Shown piece by piece: positions 48,501-53,904 of a stretch of 64,000 nucleotides of DNA. The DNA is from Dicaeum eximium (Eukaryota; Chordata; Aves; Passeriformes; Dicaeidae). The position numbers were made by a program, and so were the translations under genes. Below the pieces are notes generated by a model, which was given only the letters and a program-made list of their open reading frames with translations, was not told where the DNA came from and did not search any database. The DNA is taken from NCBI GenBank assembly GCA_013396995.1, contig VWZP01007379.1, positions 29,369-93,368 on the forward strand. Direction: 5' to 3'. Every line of letters begins with the position of its first letter. The first letter of the stretch is position 1.

Positions 48501-51500
48501 TTTCTCAATTTGAGTTTTTCTCGGCTAATGCACTACTTTTCTGCTGTGAGATAGGATTAGGACAGGGGCAAAGCAGGCTCAAACTTTCAAGATAGTATTA
48601 AGATAGTTTTATTAACAGTAACTAAAAAGAAATAGGAAAAAAAAGTAAGAATCAAAACAAACCCTTCAGATACTTCTCCTCCCCCCACAACCATTTCTTT
48701 CCCACTGTCAATGTAAAGAAACAAAACTTAAAATTCCAGTCAGTGCACCACCTATAAAGTAGTCTTTCCTCAACTCTCTCAGGGAGAGAAGTCCCTCTTG
48801 TTCATGTTATGGAAAACTTCTCCACGAGAGGGAAGAAAACAGTTCTCTTGTGGCTCTCAGTGTCCTCACAAGCACCCGCCCAGATAAAACTTGCTTTGTG
48901 AGGTTCCTCCCATTTCCACAGCCTTCCCAGAGCTGTGGGTATGGGCTATGTCAACTTTGGGGTTACTGTTGTAAAGATGAGCTGAACAAAAGAGTGAAGG
49001 TTCTCATTCTCTTCNNNNNNNNNNNNNNNNNNNNNNNNNNNNNNNNNNNNNNNNNNNNNNNNNNNNNNNNNNNNNNNNNNNNNNNNNNNNNNNNNNNNNN
49101 NNNNNNNNNNNNNNNNNNNNNNNNNNNNNNNNNNNNNNNNNNNNNNNNNNNNNNNNNNNNNNNNNNNNNNNNNNNNNNNNNNNNNNNNNNNNNNNNNNNN
49201 NNNNNNNNNNNNNNNGCTCAGCTGGGCCCCGGGCTGGGGGGGGTGTGGGGGTGTGTGGCAATTGGCTAGATGTTTAAAAAGGCCGGCTTCCTCTGGGCCT
49301 GCGGCAGCCATCCTTCCCCCTGCCTTCCTGCCCGCTCCCAATGGAGTGGGAGGGGCAGTTGCCCGCCGGCGGCCCGGGGGAAGGGGCCCAGCTCCGCACC
49401 CCCCCCCACTCCCAGCCTGGCCTGGTCCAGGACAGCTGCTCCTACCTCCTCTCTTCTGCCTCCCTGGAAAAGGAAGTTCCCAGGTGTTTTTTTCCCAACT
49501 TTGACATGTGTATTTGACAGAGGCGTGTCTATGTCCTTTAGTTCACTTCCATTAAAACCCTCGTAGCTCAAACTGTGTCAGGTGCCATTCCACAGGACAG
49601 TGTAACCAACAGTGTCTCAGCACAGCTCTTCAAGGAATAACTGAAAGGTGCTTTTCCTTGTTTGACATCATAAGCCAAATATAGGAGTCCTAGAGATCTA
49701 AAACAAGCTTTTGGGTTTCAATGAGATTTATGATTGAGAGATGAGACTAAACAAGACAAGGAATTGTCAACCCTTTCCATTCTGCTCCATTTGAGAGCAT
49801 GGCTTTGAATAGTGTTAAGGGAAAATGCACAGGAATATGTCAGTCGGGGAGGTGCTTGTGCCAGGCATAGTGAGGGAATTCAGGAGAAGGGTAAATGTAA
49901 TCTTGCTCAGAGTTGCTTGTGATGCCCGCATACACAATAAAGGACAATACATGTAAATACAGGAAACACAGATCTAGTAACAAACCCAATATTCAACTTC
50001 TGAAATCAGTGTCACTGATGCTGTGGAAAGAATCCATGTTTCTTACAAAATGAGTACATCTTCCCCATGCATGGGCACTTTGTGGAATTTACTGTGGAGT
50101 TTCATGCTTTGAAGTCGACTGCGATTCCTCCCATCCCCTGACTTTATCACTCATTTGATACTCGTTTCTCTTTTCCCTGTGCTCTCTGGATTTGTTTCAT
50201 ACACTGTATTTATTACAGTGTCATTTTCCTGTCGTTCCTTCTCTGTTCCTGTGCTTTTTTCCCTCTCATAATTTCATGTGTTAGGAGTGAGAGAGTAAAG
50301 GATGGAGAGAAATTTTTGGAGGTTTTTATAAATTACTGTGTACAACCACTCATTCTGTACAGTGGTTCCCCTTGTTAGATGGCAGATGCCACCACAGCAC
50401 TAATGTAAAGATCAGATGTTAATTTTCTCTGTGGTGCCCTTGTGTTTTGAGCTTATGTACCTGTTGAAGTCCTACCTAATTATTGTTCTGCTTGGTCTGT
50501 GTATTCTTCAGGGTTAACATACTCTCTTGTCATGATTTCTTTCAAAATTACAGGGGAAGGAAAGCAGCTTGTTTAGCTTCTACAATTAGCAATCTAGGCA
50601 TGTCATTAAACACACCTTTGAATGTGAATGACTGTGAAAACATGTTTTATCAGTGATCACTGACCTAACAAGCAATAGCAAATAACACAAGAAATTACAG
50701 GTTTACAAAGGTGATTATATTTCAATATGTTGGAGGGTATGCAGAATACAGAAATTTCAGATCCTATTAAACAAGCAGGTTTGAAAAATGGATATGTGTA
50801 TTGTCAAGGGCATAGTAGCCACAGAATATTGGGAAGAATTGTGTTTTTAGGAAATAATGTCCAACAGCTGGTCTCTACGTATCTGTATAATATTGCATTG
50901 GTCTTGATAGGAAATTTTTATGCTCAAGACCAATACTGCCGGAAAACAGACAAGAGTCTGACAGAGTAAGAGTCTTATATAAATCATTTTCCTGTGTCTT
51001 TTTCTTTCAATAGGTGGTAAGATCTGCTGAAGAAGCTGCTTCCATGCTGGCCACTTCCATTAGCCCAGATCAGTGCATCAAAGTTCTGTGTCCAATTATC
51101 CAAACTGCAGATTACCCCATTAATCTGGCTGCAATCAAAATGCAGACAAAAGTTATAGAAAGAGTATCTAAAGAAACCCTTACTCAGCTTTTACCAGAGA
51201 TTGTGCCAGGTCTAATACAGGTAAGGAGTGAAGAAAGAAGAAAATAGGGGGAAAAAGACCAAACAGACTAACAAAAAGAAACCGTATACATACGAATTGC
51301 AAAGACATTTTAAAAATAGTACCCCTTGTTTCTTATGAAGGATTTCACTTGTCTGATAGTTGATGGCTGCCTTGACCCAAAATACTTTCAGTAGTGGGAA
51401 CTATCTCTTTGATTAGCAGGGAGCTAACTTATAACCATGATTAGGACTCAGGAAACATCAGTAGGATATAAAGTCCTGGTTATAGGTAAGCTTGGTAGAT

Positions 51501-53625
51501 ACTTTTAGTTCTAAGATCTTCGTTGTTTGTACCTTTGTCCAAGTTACATAATTTGATGTGAAATTGTCCATATTTTATTTGTGTATAATTGTAGGGTTTT
51601 ATCACCTGGGGCTTTTGGGAGGCAAGAGGAAAGAAGTTTTACAAAGTTAAATAAAATTAGAAGGATATCTGAGTTTTCCTTCGTCTTTAAAACTGAAATT
51701 TTAACCACCTTTTTATCATATCAAGAGCCAAAATACATTAATTTCCTTCATGGATCAAGACTCTTTAGAGTTGGCAGCTGCAGTCTGCAGATTTCTGTTT
51801 TTAATGAGTGTGATCCAGTCATACATGTTCAGGAAAACAGAGGCAGAGAAGGGGCCCTCTGAGAAGGGAGTCTGAGTGAGGCAGCCAGGCATGGAGTGAT
51901 AGAAAAATGGCAAAAGAAACAAAAATCATTGAAGAATGAGATGGGGGTTAACAAAAGTGTCTTTAACTGTTGAAAGAGTTCTTCAGTCAGTGTCAGGAAG
52001 CTCTAAATTGTGAGTGGTCTCTTCATTTAAGTAAACACCTGTATAATCTAGAAGATTTCTCTTATGTGCTCACCCATTGCATGGCAGCAGCTCTGTTTTC
52101 AGTGTAACTTATGAACAGGACTGTGTGGGTTTTAAATTCAGCCTGGAAAATTATTATCAGTGGTTATTAATATGCAGCCTGCCTTTTAACTGCATGCTCT
52201 GTATTTGTGTGTTTGGTTTTTTGTTGGAATGCTTTGTTGGGCTACACTGGCATTAATTTACCATAGGCTTCAATGTATTTATTATAGGAAATAGGTAAAT
52301 AGCTTTCTGGGGCTTTTAATCATTAACTTATAAGGTATTAATGTTAATTTTATTCCTTTCTAGGGTTATGATAATTCAGAGAGCAGCGTTCGTAAGGCAT
52401 GTGTTTTCTGCCTTGTAGCCATTCATGCAGTAATTGGTGATGACCTAAAACCACATCTCAGTCAACTCACTGGCAGTAAAGTAAGTAGAAGATACCATTT
52501 AAAGAAATCTTGGCTCATAATTGTATGTATGCATTTGCATTTTGTTTGCCATTGCCAGAAATTTTCAAAGAAGTGTATACTTGAAAGACAGTATCAGTTG
52601 TATTAATACAACTTCGCTATAAAATATCAAAATTGAGAGTCCTAAGGTCTTTTTTTATGCAAGTGTACAAACTTTTGCATGAAGATAATTACAAAACTAT
52701 GTTTCTTACTGCTTTTTAATGCAGTCAGTTCCTTGTATGCTGACAGTAGTGATAATGGCTGTATTTAGCAGGCTTTTCCTATCAGTGCTTCTTGTCTTTG
52801 TTTTCATGCAAGTTCTGATTGAAAAACAAGGAACATAGTATGTCCGTGTTACATACACCAGTTTCATTCTTCCTCCTTGTTATTTTGCTTTCACCAGTCT
52901 TTTCAAATTAGTACCTCTAATTTGAAATAATAGGAACCAGTCTGTTGTCATTTTTGTTTCAGGATATTTATGACTTCATTGACCTTTCTCATGCAGTTTC
53001 TTGCATGTAAACAGCTATATGTTAGTTGTGAATCTCTTTGTCCTTGGAAGTAAAACAGGACAATTAATTTTGTGTGTCTGTGAATAAGACAGTTCTATCT
53101 TTAAAATAGTCTCTGGCAGTGATTGTATTTAAAGTGACTGTAGACAGTATTGGAAACTTTAGTAAATACCAGCATCAGCAACTCTGACTAGAGGCTTAAA
53201 CTTCAGCAGTAACTTAAAAGATAAAGAAACCCAAACTGCTACCATAGAAAAGCATTATAATTGGAGGAAAATATTCCATCTATTATAATCTAGCTACTTT
53301 ATATTATATTCTTCTTTACATCCTTAGAGAAGCTTGAGCAGTTTACTTGTGACAAATTTTACTTGTGTTTGATGCTTTCATTGGCATGTACGTTCCTTTT
53401 GAATAACTGTGTAAAATATAATTTTGCTTTTAGGGAAAAGAAAAAAGGATTAATGTCTATGTTGTTGTATCATTTCTGTAGTCAGTCTGTACAGTTTGCA
53501 AATACTAAACAGAGTTAATTTCTGGCTTAAATTTGCAGATGAAATTATTGAACCTTTACATCAAGCGTGCACAAACAGGCTCTGGAGCAGGGGATACAGC
53601 AGCAGATATGTCTGGACAAAGTTAA
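375..53625 (+). CDS. CLASP2: CLASP2, CLIP-associating protein 2 (3' part, spliced, 26 coding segments)
   Basis: CLASP2 binds microtubule plus ends through EB1 and CLIP proteins, promotes rescue and suppresses catastrophe, and acts at the cell cortex, Golgi, kinetochore and growth cone. The exons join into 966 residues plus stop. They cover the Ser/Arg linker (residues about 1-270), TOG3 (about 290-510), a second Ser/Pro linker (about 560-720) and the C-terminal CLIP-interacting domain (about 724-966). CLASP2 is preferred over CLASP1 because the C terminus reads RAQTGSGAGDTAADMSGQS, like recalled human CLASP2 and unlike the Asn/Ser-rich CLASP1 tail, and because the linker contains RVLVNPAAAQKRSKIPRS. 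Every exon junction keeps frame with GT/AG borders. The 5' part (TOG1, TOG2 and alternative first exons) is outside the window. Exon choice comes from reading and remembered homologues, not from transcripts. Confidence 0.97.
540..3859 (+). other. CLASP2 intron with CR1 fragment
   Basis: A 3.3-kb intron. Apart from a CR1 3' fragment at about 1750-1904 I see no conserved coding signal. The end carries a TTTCTTTGCCTGCTTTTTC tract with a UGC about 15 nt before the acceptor of a 24-nt microexon. Confidence 0.8.
1750..1904 (+). mobile_element. CR1-type LINE, 3'-end fragment
   Basis: The text from CCCATCCCTGACAGTGTTCA through AGGCTGGATCAGGCTTGGAG, GTTCCTGCCCCCACAG and GGGGGTTGGAACT to CTTTAAGGTCCCTTCGAAC and TATAATTCTG follows the well-known avian CR1 3' end in sense orientation. 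It is diverged, 5'-truncated and lacks any reverse transcriptase coding. The neighbouring 1578-1749 may belong to it but is not recognisable to me. Confidence 0.85.
3860..3883 (+). CDS. CLASP2: CLASP2 24-nt microexon (EDTSDKMD)
   Basis: Acceptor ATCAAAG, donor G|GTAAGA, phase 1 both sides. With its neighbours it reads L-EDTSDKMD, matching human LEDTSDKLDG. Being a multiple of three, it can be skipped without breaking the frame. It adds mainly acidic residues to the linker. Confidence 0.9.
3884..6691 (+). other. CLASP2 intron
   Basis: A 2.8-kb AT-rich intron. It holds short local repeats (TTTATAGCTGTT-like units near 4967-5000) and a small GGCTAGCC repeat cluster at 5823-5864. Nothing coding was recognised. 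Confidence 0.75.
5823..5864. repeat. GGCTAGCC direct and inverted repeat cluster
   Basis: TCAGGCTAGCCA occurs at 5823-5834 and again at 5853-5864. Between them AGGCTAGCC (5825-5833) and GGCTAGCCT (5840-5848) form an inverted pair with a six-base spacer. Confidence 0.8.
6692..6709 (+). CDS. CLASP2: CLASP2 18-nt microexon (GAASED)
   Basis: Acceptor TTTCTGTTTAG, donor G|GTAAGA, phase 1 both sides. In frame it reads G-AASED-G, against human GTASEDG. This is the second of the small linker exons, separable from the one at 3860 by a 2.8-kb intron. Confidence 0.9.
6710..8666 (+). other. CLASP2 intron
   Basis: A 2.0-kb AT-rich intron. No repeat family or coding signal recognised. It ends in a TTTTTCTTTTCTAG acceptor. 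Confidence 0.75.
8667..8768 (+). CDS. CLASP2: CLASP2 coding exon (GRIRSKLL to VVSQSQ)
   Basis: 102 nt, phase 1 to phase 1. It encodes GRIRSKLLTPSVGIGN and then SKTDSRGRSRTKVVSQSQ. Human CLASP2 has GRVRAKLSAPLAGMGNAKAD here. Basic and Ser-rich, probably disordered and microtubule-lattice binding. The donor is C|GTATGT. Confidence 0.95.
8899..8925 (+). CDS. CLASP2: CLASP2 27-nt microexon (SSSPDQNEG)
   Basis: Acceptor CTGTGCCTTAG, donor G|GTATTT, phase 1 both sides. It reads R-SSSPDQNE-G and is separated from the exon before it by an intron of only 130 nt. The human form I recall joins the 102-nt exon straight to the exon at 13824, giving SQPGSRSGS, so this exon is probably alternative. It adds an SSSP phospho-motif. 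Confidence 0.8.
8926..11839 (+). other. CLASP2 intron
   Basis: A 2.9-kb AT-rich intron with short A and T runs, for example near 10542-10558. No transposon or coding signal recognised. The acceptor region has a UGC (ATCCTGCCTTTACACTTGTTCAG). Confidence 0.75.
11840..11866 (+). CDS. CLASP2: CLASP2 27-nt microexon (SQSANPIG)
   Basis: Acceptor CTTGTTCAG, donor G|GTAAGA, phase 1 both sides. It reads (G/R)SQSANPIG-A before GSRSGSPG. The paralogue CLASP1 has the related RSRSANPAGAGSRSSSPG as I recall, so the segment predates the paralogue split. It can be included alone or with the 27-nt exon at 8899. Confidence 0.85.
11867..13823 (+). other. CLASP2 intron
   Basis: A 2.0-kb AT-rich intron. No repeat or coding signal recognised. 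Confidence 0.75.
13824..13994 (+). CDS. CLASP2: CLASP2 coding exon with first SxIP motif
   Basis: 171 nt, phase 1 to phase 1. It encodes GSRSGSPGRVLTTTTLS, then FQRVLVNPAAAQKRSKIPRS and QGCSREASPSRLSV. The SKIP tetrapeptide at 13934-13945, preceded by basic KR and followed by R, is an EB1-binding SxIP motif. The following SQGCSREASP has the four-residue Ser spacing used by GSK3, primed at SP. GSK3 phosphorylation here is known in human CLASP2 to weaken plus-end tracking. Confidence 0.97.
13995..14903 (+). other. CLASP2 intron
   Basis: 0.9 kb. No recognisable repeat. The acceptor is CATACTAG without a strong pyrimidine run directly before it. Confidence 0.75.
14904..15011 (+). CDS. CLASP2: CLASP2 coding exon with second SxIP motif and GSK3 repeat
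   Basis: 108 nt, phase 1 to phase 1, and clearly richer in GC than its neighbours. It encodes ARGSRIPRPSVSQGCSREAS and then RESSRDTSPVRSFPPL. SRIP at 14912-14923 is the second EB1-binding SxIP. The run S-REA-S-RES-S-RDT-SP has Ser every four residues ending in a CDK-type SP, the GSK3 cascade described for CLASP2. The donor is G|GTAAGT. Confidence 0.97.
15012..18670 (+). other. CLASP2 intron
   Basis: A 3.7-kb AT-rich intron. No transposon or coding signal recognised. Confidence 0.75.
18671..18733 (+). CDS. CLASP2: CLASP2 63-nt coding exon (SRHHSRSTGALYAPDAYGA)
   Basis: 63 nt, phase 1 to phase 1, acceptor TTATTGCAG, donor G|GTGAAG. It encodes ASRHHSRSTGALYAPDAYGA plus T, matching human ASRHHSRSTGALYAPEVYGA. 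It is a multiple of three, so it may also be alternative. Confidence 0.95.
18734..19395 (+). other. CLASP2 intron
   Basis: 0.66 kb, T-rich toward the acceptor (TTTTTGTTGTTGTAACAG). Nothing else recognised. Confidence 0.75.
19396..19502 (+). CDS. CLASP2: CLASP2 coding exon (GTGFGISQ to AVADAL)
   Basis: 107 nt, phase 1 to phase 0. It encodes GTGFGISQSSRLSSSVSAM and RVLNTGSDVEEAVADAL. This is the conserved entry into the basic region before TOG3. The change from phase 1 to phase 0 ends the run of symmetric phase-1 linker exons. Confidence 0.97.
19970..20845 (+). mobile_element. Avian LTR retroelement, solo-LTR-like, 5' end unclear
   Basis: The text from CTGGGCGACCAAGCCCCACA through GTTGAGATAAAGACAGTTTA, GATGCCATATGGTCTGGAAT, TTTGGGTCACTTGTCCTGGC and AGCACAAATCCAAAACACAG to GCCCAGCCAAAACCAGCA parallels the LTR at 40536-41106 in the same order. 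The canonical TGTCGTGG start is missing, so the element is truncated or the 5' boundary is diverged. No gag, pol or env reading frame was seen. Its apparent length is inflated by the 287-nt duplication. The 19600-19969 flank may be part of the same insertion. Confidence 0.75.
20198..20772. repeat. Identical 287-nt tandem copies separated by one N
   Basis: 20198-20484 and 20486-20772 appear identical throughout, with a single N at 20485 between them. This is the pattern of unmerged overlapping contig ends. The 210-residue open frame spanning it is a by-product and not a gene. Confidence 0.9.
22290..22390. repeat. AT-rich AGTATTAAGTAA-like local repeat
   Basis: Variants of TAGTATTAAGTAA recur several times within about 100 nt. 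It is simple low-complexity sequence with no known function. Confidence 0.6.
23254..23277 (+). CDS. CLASP2: CLASP2 24-nt microexon (LLGDIRTK)
   Basis: Acceptor TTACTGCTAACAG (UGC 10 nt before the end), donor G|GTATAG, phase 0 both sides. It reads AL-LLGDIRTK-KKPVRRRY, matching human ALLLGDIRTKKKPARRRYES. CLASP1 as recalled lacks this insert, so the exon is likely alternative. It lengthens the spacer before the basic KKPVRRR run. Confidence 0.9.
23278..23766 (+). other. CLASP2 intron
   Basis: 0.49 kb. It contains short AAAGCTATGAAAATAGC-like repeats near 23400-23440. The acceptor is TCTGTACAATAG. Confidence 0.75.
23767..24011 (+). CDS. CLASP2: CLASP2 coding exon, start of TOG3
   Basis: 245 nt, phase 0 to phase 2. 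It encodes KKPVRRRYESYGVYSDDDAN, SDASSACSERSYSSRNGSIP, TYMRQTEDVAEVLNRCASTN and WSERKEGLLGLQNLLKNQRT. From YMRQTEDV on this is the first HEAT repeat of TOG3, with the W-ERKEGL helix-turn typical of CLASP TOG domains. The basic KKPVRRR stretch and acidic SDDDAN precede the domain. The donor is AG|GTAGGG. Confidence 0.98.
24012..24573 (+). other. CLASP2 intron
   Basis: 0.56 kb, unremarkable. The acceptor is GTCGTTTTGACAG. Confidence 0.75.
24574..24637 (+). CDS. CLASP2: CLASP2 coding exon, TOG3
   Basis: 64 nt, phase 2 to phase 0. It encodes (S)RVELKRLCEIFTRMFADPH and SK. It ends in Lys, whereas the next large exon starts with Val. Human CLASP1 and CLASP2 as recalled have an Arg in between, supplied here by the candidate 3-nt exon at 26823. 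Confidence 0.97.
26823..26825 (+). CDS. CLASP2: CLASP2 candidate 3-nt microexon (AGA, single Arg)
   Basis: The sequence reads ACTCTCTTTAG|AGA|GTAAGT. The acceptor is preceded by a long T-rich tract (about 26730-26790) and two UGC triplets at 26789-26795, and the donor is a full consensus. Flanking exons end in Lys (phase 0) and start with Val (phase 0). Inserting AGA gives SK-R-VFSMFLE, the sequence I recall for human CLASP1 and CLASP2, and no other source of that Arg fits the exon borders. Skipping it would give SKVFSMF in frame. The call rests on splice signals plus remembered protein sequence. Transcript reads would settle it. Confidence 0.75.
28219..28285 (-). mobile_element. CR1-type LINE relic, antisense 3' end
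   Basis: GAATCATAAAATACCTGGTT and the later CTCATGGATGATCTGGTACA resemble the reverse complement of the avian CR1 3' end (GAATCATAGAAT...GATCATCTAGTCCAAC). Short and diverged. Confidence 0.55.
29767..29930 (+). CDS. CLASP2: CLASP2 coding exon, TOG3
   Basis: 164 nt, phase 0 to phase 2. It encodes VFSMFLETLVDFIQVHKEDL, QDWLFVLLTQLLKKMGADLL and GSVQAKVQKALDVT. These are HEAT helices of TOG3, nearly identical to human, with Glu instead of Asp in HKEDL. The acceptor is CTTCTGCCTTTTAG. Confidence 0.98.
29931..30672 (+). other. CLASP2 intron
   Basis: 0.74 kb with a G/T-rich patch (about 29998-30050). Nothing else recognised. Confidence 0.75.
30673..30751 (+). CDS. CLASP2: CLASP2 coding exon, TOG3
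   Basis: 79 nt, phase 2 to phase 0. It encodes ESFPNDLQFSILMRFTVDQT and QTPSLK. Human has FNILMRF, so Ser replaces Asn. The acceptor is TTTACAG, the donor AAG|GTAAAA. Confidence 0.97.
31947..31986. repeat. Perfect inverted repeat, 18-bp arms, 4-nt loop
   Basis: TGTGTAGCTGTTAAAGGT (31947-31964) is followed by ATAC and then its exact reverse complement (31969-31986). It could form a short stable hairpin in the pre-mRNA or a cruciform. The stem is too short for a normal pre-miRNA. Confidence 0.95.
33939..33958. repeat. Perfect 20-bp palindrome
   Basis: GTATACAGTATACTGTATAC reads the same on both strands. The AT-rich flanks extend it imperfectly. No known factor site assigned. Confidence 0.95.
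35416..35559 (+). CDS. CLASP2: CLASP2 coding exon, TOG3
   Basis: 144 nt, phase 0 to phase 0. It encodes VKVAILKYIETLAQQMDPGD, FVNSSETRLAVSRIITWTTE and PKSSDVRK. HEAT repeat helices of TOG3. Small changes from human are AQQM for AKQM and VSRII for VSRVI. The donor is AAG|GTATGT. Confidence 0.98.
35973..36073. repeat. Diverged direct repeat, 75-nt period
   Basis: AGGCTTATTCTTGTAATGCT (from 35973) recurs as AGGCTTATTCTTGTAATTCT (from 36048), with further similarity on both sides (GCACTT versus ACACTT). A local duplication. Confidence 0.75.
37978..38298 (+). mobile_element. Candidate solo LTR with 6-bp flanking repeat
   Basis: The segment begins near TGTTGAGCCAGG (37981), contains GACTCCGACTTCTCAGAAGG, GGGAGTTTAATACAAATTCT and a CCTTTTTATAATATC TATA-like stretch, and ends in TCCACA. 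GCTATC lies on both sides (37972-37977 and 38299-38304), as a 6-bp target duplication would. The three T bases before TGTTGAG do not fit a clean TG start. It resembles retroviral LTR layout. No coding seen. Confidence 0.5.
39365..39388. repeat. Poly-T run (24 T)
   Basis: A homopolymer of 24 T in the intron, 270 nt before the acceptor at 39658. Its length may be inexact in the assembly. Confidence 0.9.
39659..39802 (+). CDS. CLASP2: CLASP2 coding exon, end of TOG3
   Basis: 144 nt, phase 0 to phase 0. It encodes AAQSVLISLFELNTPEFTML, LGALPKTFQDGATKLLHNHL and RNTGNSGQ. The last TOG3 helices, followed by the start of the Ser/Pro linker. The donor is CAG|GTATCC. Confidence 0.98.
39803..40146 (+). 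other. CLASP2 intron
   Basis: 344 nt. It begins GTATCC but lacks a TCCTTAAC-like branch point near the 3' end, so it is treated as a normal U2-type intron. The acceptor is CTCCTCCTCCAG. Confidence 0.75.
40147..40253 (+). CDS. CLASP2: CLASP2 coding exon, Ser/Pro linker
   Basis: 107 nt, phase 0 to phase 2. It encodes GSMGSPLTRPTQRSPASWSS and PLTSPTSTSQNTLSP. Rich in SP and TP sites, disordered, close to human. The codon split AG|T is completed by the exon at 41599. Confidence 0.97.
40254..41598 (+). other. CLASP2 intron with solo LTR
   Basis: 1.3 kb, of which 571 nt is an LTR insertion (40536-41106). CLASP1 has additional alternative residues at this protein position, but I see no matching exon here. 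Confidence 0.75.
40536..41106 (+). mobile_element. Solo LTR of an avian endogenous retrovirus, CTGA target duplication
   Basis: It starts TGTCGTGGTTTAACCCCAG and ends GCCAAAACCAACACA, the TG...CA termini of an LTR. CTGA directly flanks both ends (40532-40535 and 41107-41110), a 4-bp target duplication typical of class I (gamma-like) integrase. Length 571 nt. There is no internal retroviral sequence, so it is a solo LTR left by recombination between two LTRs. It is related to the element at about 19970. Confidence 0.88.
41599..41752 (+). CDS. CLASP2: CLASP2 coding exon (SAFDYDTENMNSEDIYSSL)
   Basis: 154 nt, phase 2 to phase 0. It encodes SAFDYDTENMNSEDIYSSLR, GVTEAIQNFSFRSQEDMNEP and VKRDAKKDDGDS. 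It includes a short predicted helix (EDIYSSLRGVTEAI) in the linker. The donor is TCG|GTGAGT. Confidence 0.98.
41753..42471 (+). other. CLASP2 intron
   Basis: 0.72 kb. No repeat recognised. The acceptor is TCCTCTCCTGCAG. Confidence 0.75.
42472..42700 (+). CDS. CLASP2: CLASP2 coding exon, linker before C-terminal domain
   Basis: 229 nt, phase 0 to phase 1. It encodes ICSASGIVDMRAGSGVSDTG, RTALDNKTSLLNTMPPHSSP, RSQDYNPYNYSDGISAFNKS and ALKEAMFDDDAEQFPD. The first 20 residues differ most from human CLASP2 (MCGGPGMSDPRAGGDATDSS), while DYNPYNYSD and ALKEAMFDDDA are conserved. Confidence 0.97.
42701..47042 (+). other. CLASP2 intron, 4.3 kb
   Basis: No transposon or extra exon recognised. A short tandem repeat of about 21 nt (TCTCAATGATGGAATAAA twice) lies near 46300-46337. 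Open frames at 43983-44466 show no family resemblance. Confidence 0.75.
46298..46337. repeat. Short tandem duplication
   Basis: TCTCAATGATGGAATAAA occurs twice in tandem with a period of about 21 nt, with part of a further unit just upstream (TCTCAATGA at 46290). Confidence 0.8.
47043..47236 (+). CDS. CLASP2: CLASP2 coding exon, C-terminal CLIP-interacting domain
   Basis: 194 nt, phase 1 to phase 0. It encodes EPPMDHSDLVAELLKELSNH, NERVEERKAALYELMKLTQE and ESFGVWDEHFKTILLLLLET plus LGDKE. First HEAT-like helices of the domain that binds CLIP-170, CENP-E, LL5beta and related partners in mammals. EPPMDHSDL replaces human DLSLDHSDL. Confidence 0.98.
47237..48046 (+). other. CLASP2 intron with hairpin repeat
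   Basis: 0.81 kb. It includes a near-perfect inverted repeat at 47663-47699. Otherwise unrecognised. Confidence 0.75.
47663..47699. repeat. Inverted repeat, about 15-bp arms
   Basis: ATCAAAAAGACACTAG (47663-47678), loop TACTTG, then CTAGTGTCTTTTGAT (47685-47699). The arms pair throughout except one extra A on the left side. Confidence 0.9.
48047..48175 (+). CDS. CLASP2: CLASP2 coding exon, C-terminal domain
   Basis: 129 nt, phase 0 to phase 0. It encodes HVVRALALKVLREILRNQPA, RFKNYAELTIMKTLEAHKDP and HKE. The donor is GAG|GTCGGT, with C at +3. A better-looking G|GTAATC lies 4 nt on but would shift the frame, so the weak site is taken as the real one. Confidence 0.96.
48429..49014 (+). mobile_element. 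LTR-like retroelement sequence next to gap
   Basis: It begins TGTGTTGGTTTCAG near 48429, then ACTGGGCGGAAACGCCAATC, GTGTCGTGGTTTTGG and AGATAGTTTTATTAACAGTA, wording I associate with avian LTRs. It runs into the N gap. The 3' end and target duplication cannot be set. Confidence 0.5.
49015..49215. other. Assembly gap, 201 N
   Basis: A run of unknown bases between LTR-like sequence and a GC-rich block. Open frames crossing it are meaningless. Confidence 0.99.
49216..49470. other. GC-rich, CpG-containing block
   Basis: GC-rich stretch with several CpG (GCCCGCCGGCGGCCCGGGGG) and C or G runs, unlike the AT-rich intron around it. It may be part of the interrupted LTR (TTTAAAAAGGCCGGC resembles a TATA-like box) or a small intragenic CpG island. 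Confidence 0.6.
51014..51220 (+). CDS. CLASP2: CLASP2 coding exon, C-terminal domain
   Basis: 207 nt, phase 0 to phase 0. It encodes VVRSAEEAASMLATSISPDQ, CIKVLCPIIQTADYPINLAA, IKMQTKVIERVSKETLTQLL and PEIVPGLIQ. HEAT-like helices, strongly conserved. ETLTQLLPEIVP differs slightly from human ETLNLLLPEIMP. The donor is CAG|GTAAGG. Confidence 0.98.
51221..52363 (+). other. CLASP2 intron
   Basis: 1.1 kb, nothing recognised. Confidence 0.75.
52364..52480 (+). CDS. CLASP2: CLASP2 coding exon, C-terminal domain
   Basis: 117 nt, phase 0 to phase 0. It encodes GYDNSESSVRKACVFCLVAI and HAVIGDDLKPHLSQLTGSK. The SSVRKA-FCLVA helix pair is the signature of the last CLASP HEAT repeat. The donor is AAA|GTAAGT. 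Confidence 0.98.
52481..53538 (+). other. CLASP2 last intron
   Basis: 1.06 kb, AT-rich, nothing recognised. The acceptor is AAATTTGCAG. Confidence 0.75.
53539..53625 (+). CDS. CLASP2: CLASP2 last coding exon and stop
   Basis: 87 nt including TAA at 53623-53625. It encodes MKLLNLYIKRAQTGSGAGDT and AADMSGQS. The tail distinguishes CLASP2 (human TGSGGADPTTDVSGQS) from CLASP1, which ends in a Ser/Asn-rich tail. Confidence 0.98.
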   Translation: MKLLNLYIKRAQTGSGAGDTAADMSGQS

Positions 53626-53898
53626 TGAAGCTGACAAGAGTTAACCAGGTCTCCTAAAGAAAGCAAGGGCAAGGCCCTCTTCAGTGAAAGAAAATCCTTA
53701 CATGCAACTTCTGGAACTTTTTTCTTGTTTTGATTCTTTCCCCCTCCCCCCACTCTTTTGTTATTTTTCTTCTGTTTAGGGTTTAGGTTTTGTTTTTTTT
53801 TTTTAACCAACGGCTGTCCTCAGCCTGCATGAGACTGTTGGAATAGAATTATTCCAAATCTAAGGAAAAACAGTATTAACATCAGTTGATCAAAGCAG

Positions 53899-53904
53899 AA
53901 TAAA
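53899..53904 (+). terminator. Proximal poly(A) signal AATAAA
   Basis: AATAAA 274 nt after the stop codon, followed by TTTTAAAATAATC. It would give a short 3'UTR isoform. Confidence 0.4.

Larger units (their letters stand above)
48176..51013 (+). other. CLASP2 intron with LTR-like sequence and sequence gap
   Basis: 2.8 kb. It holds an LTR-like stretch from about 48429, a 201-nt run of N (49015-49215), and a GC-rich block to about 49470. The remainder to 51013 is unremarkable. Confidence 0.75.

Noticed and set aside
48946..49341. Open frames crossing the N gap
   Set aside because: They exist only because N is translated as X.
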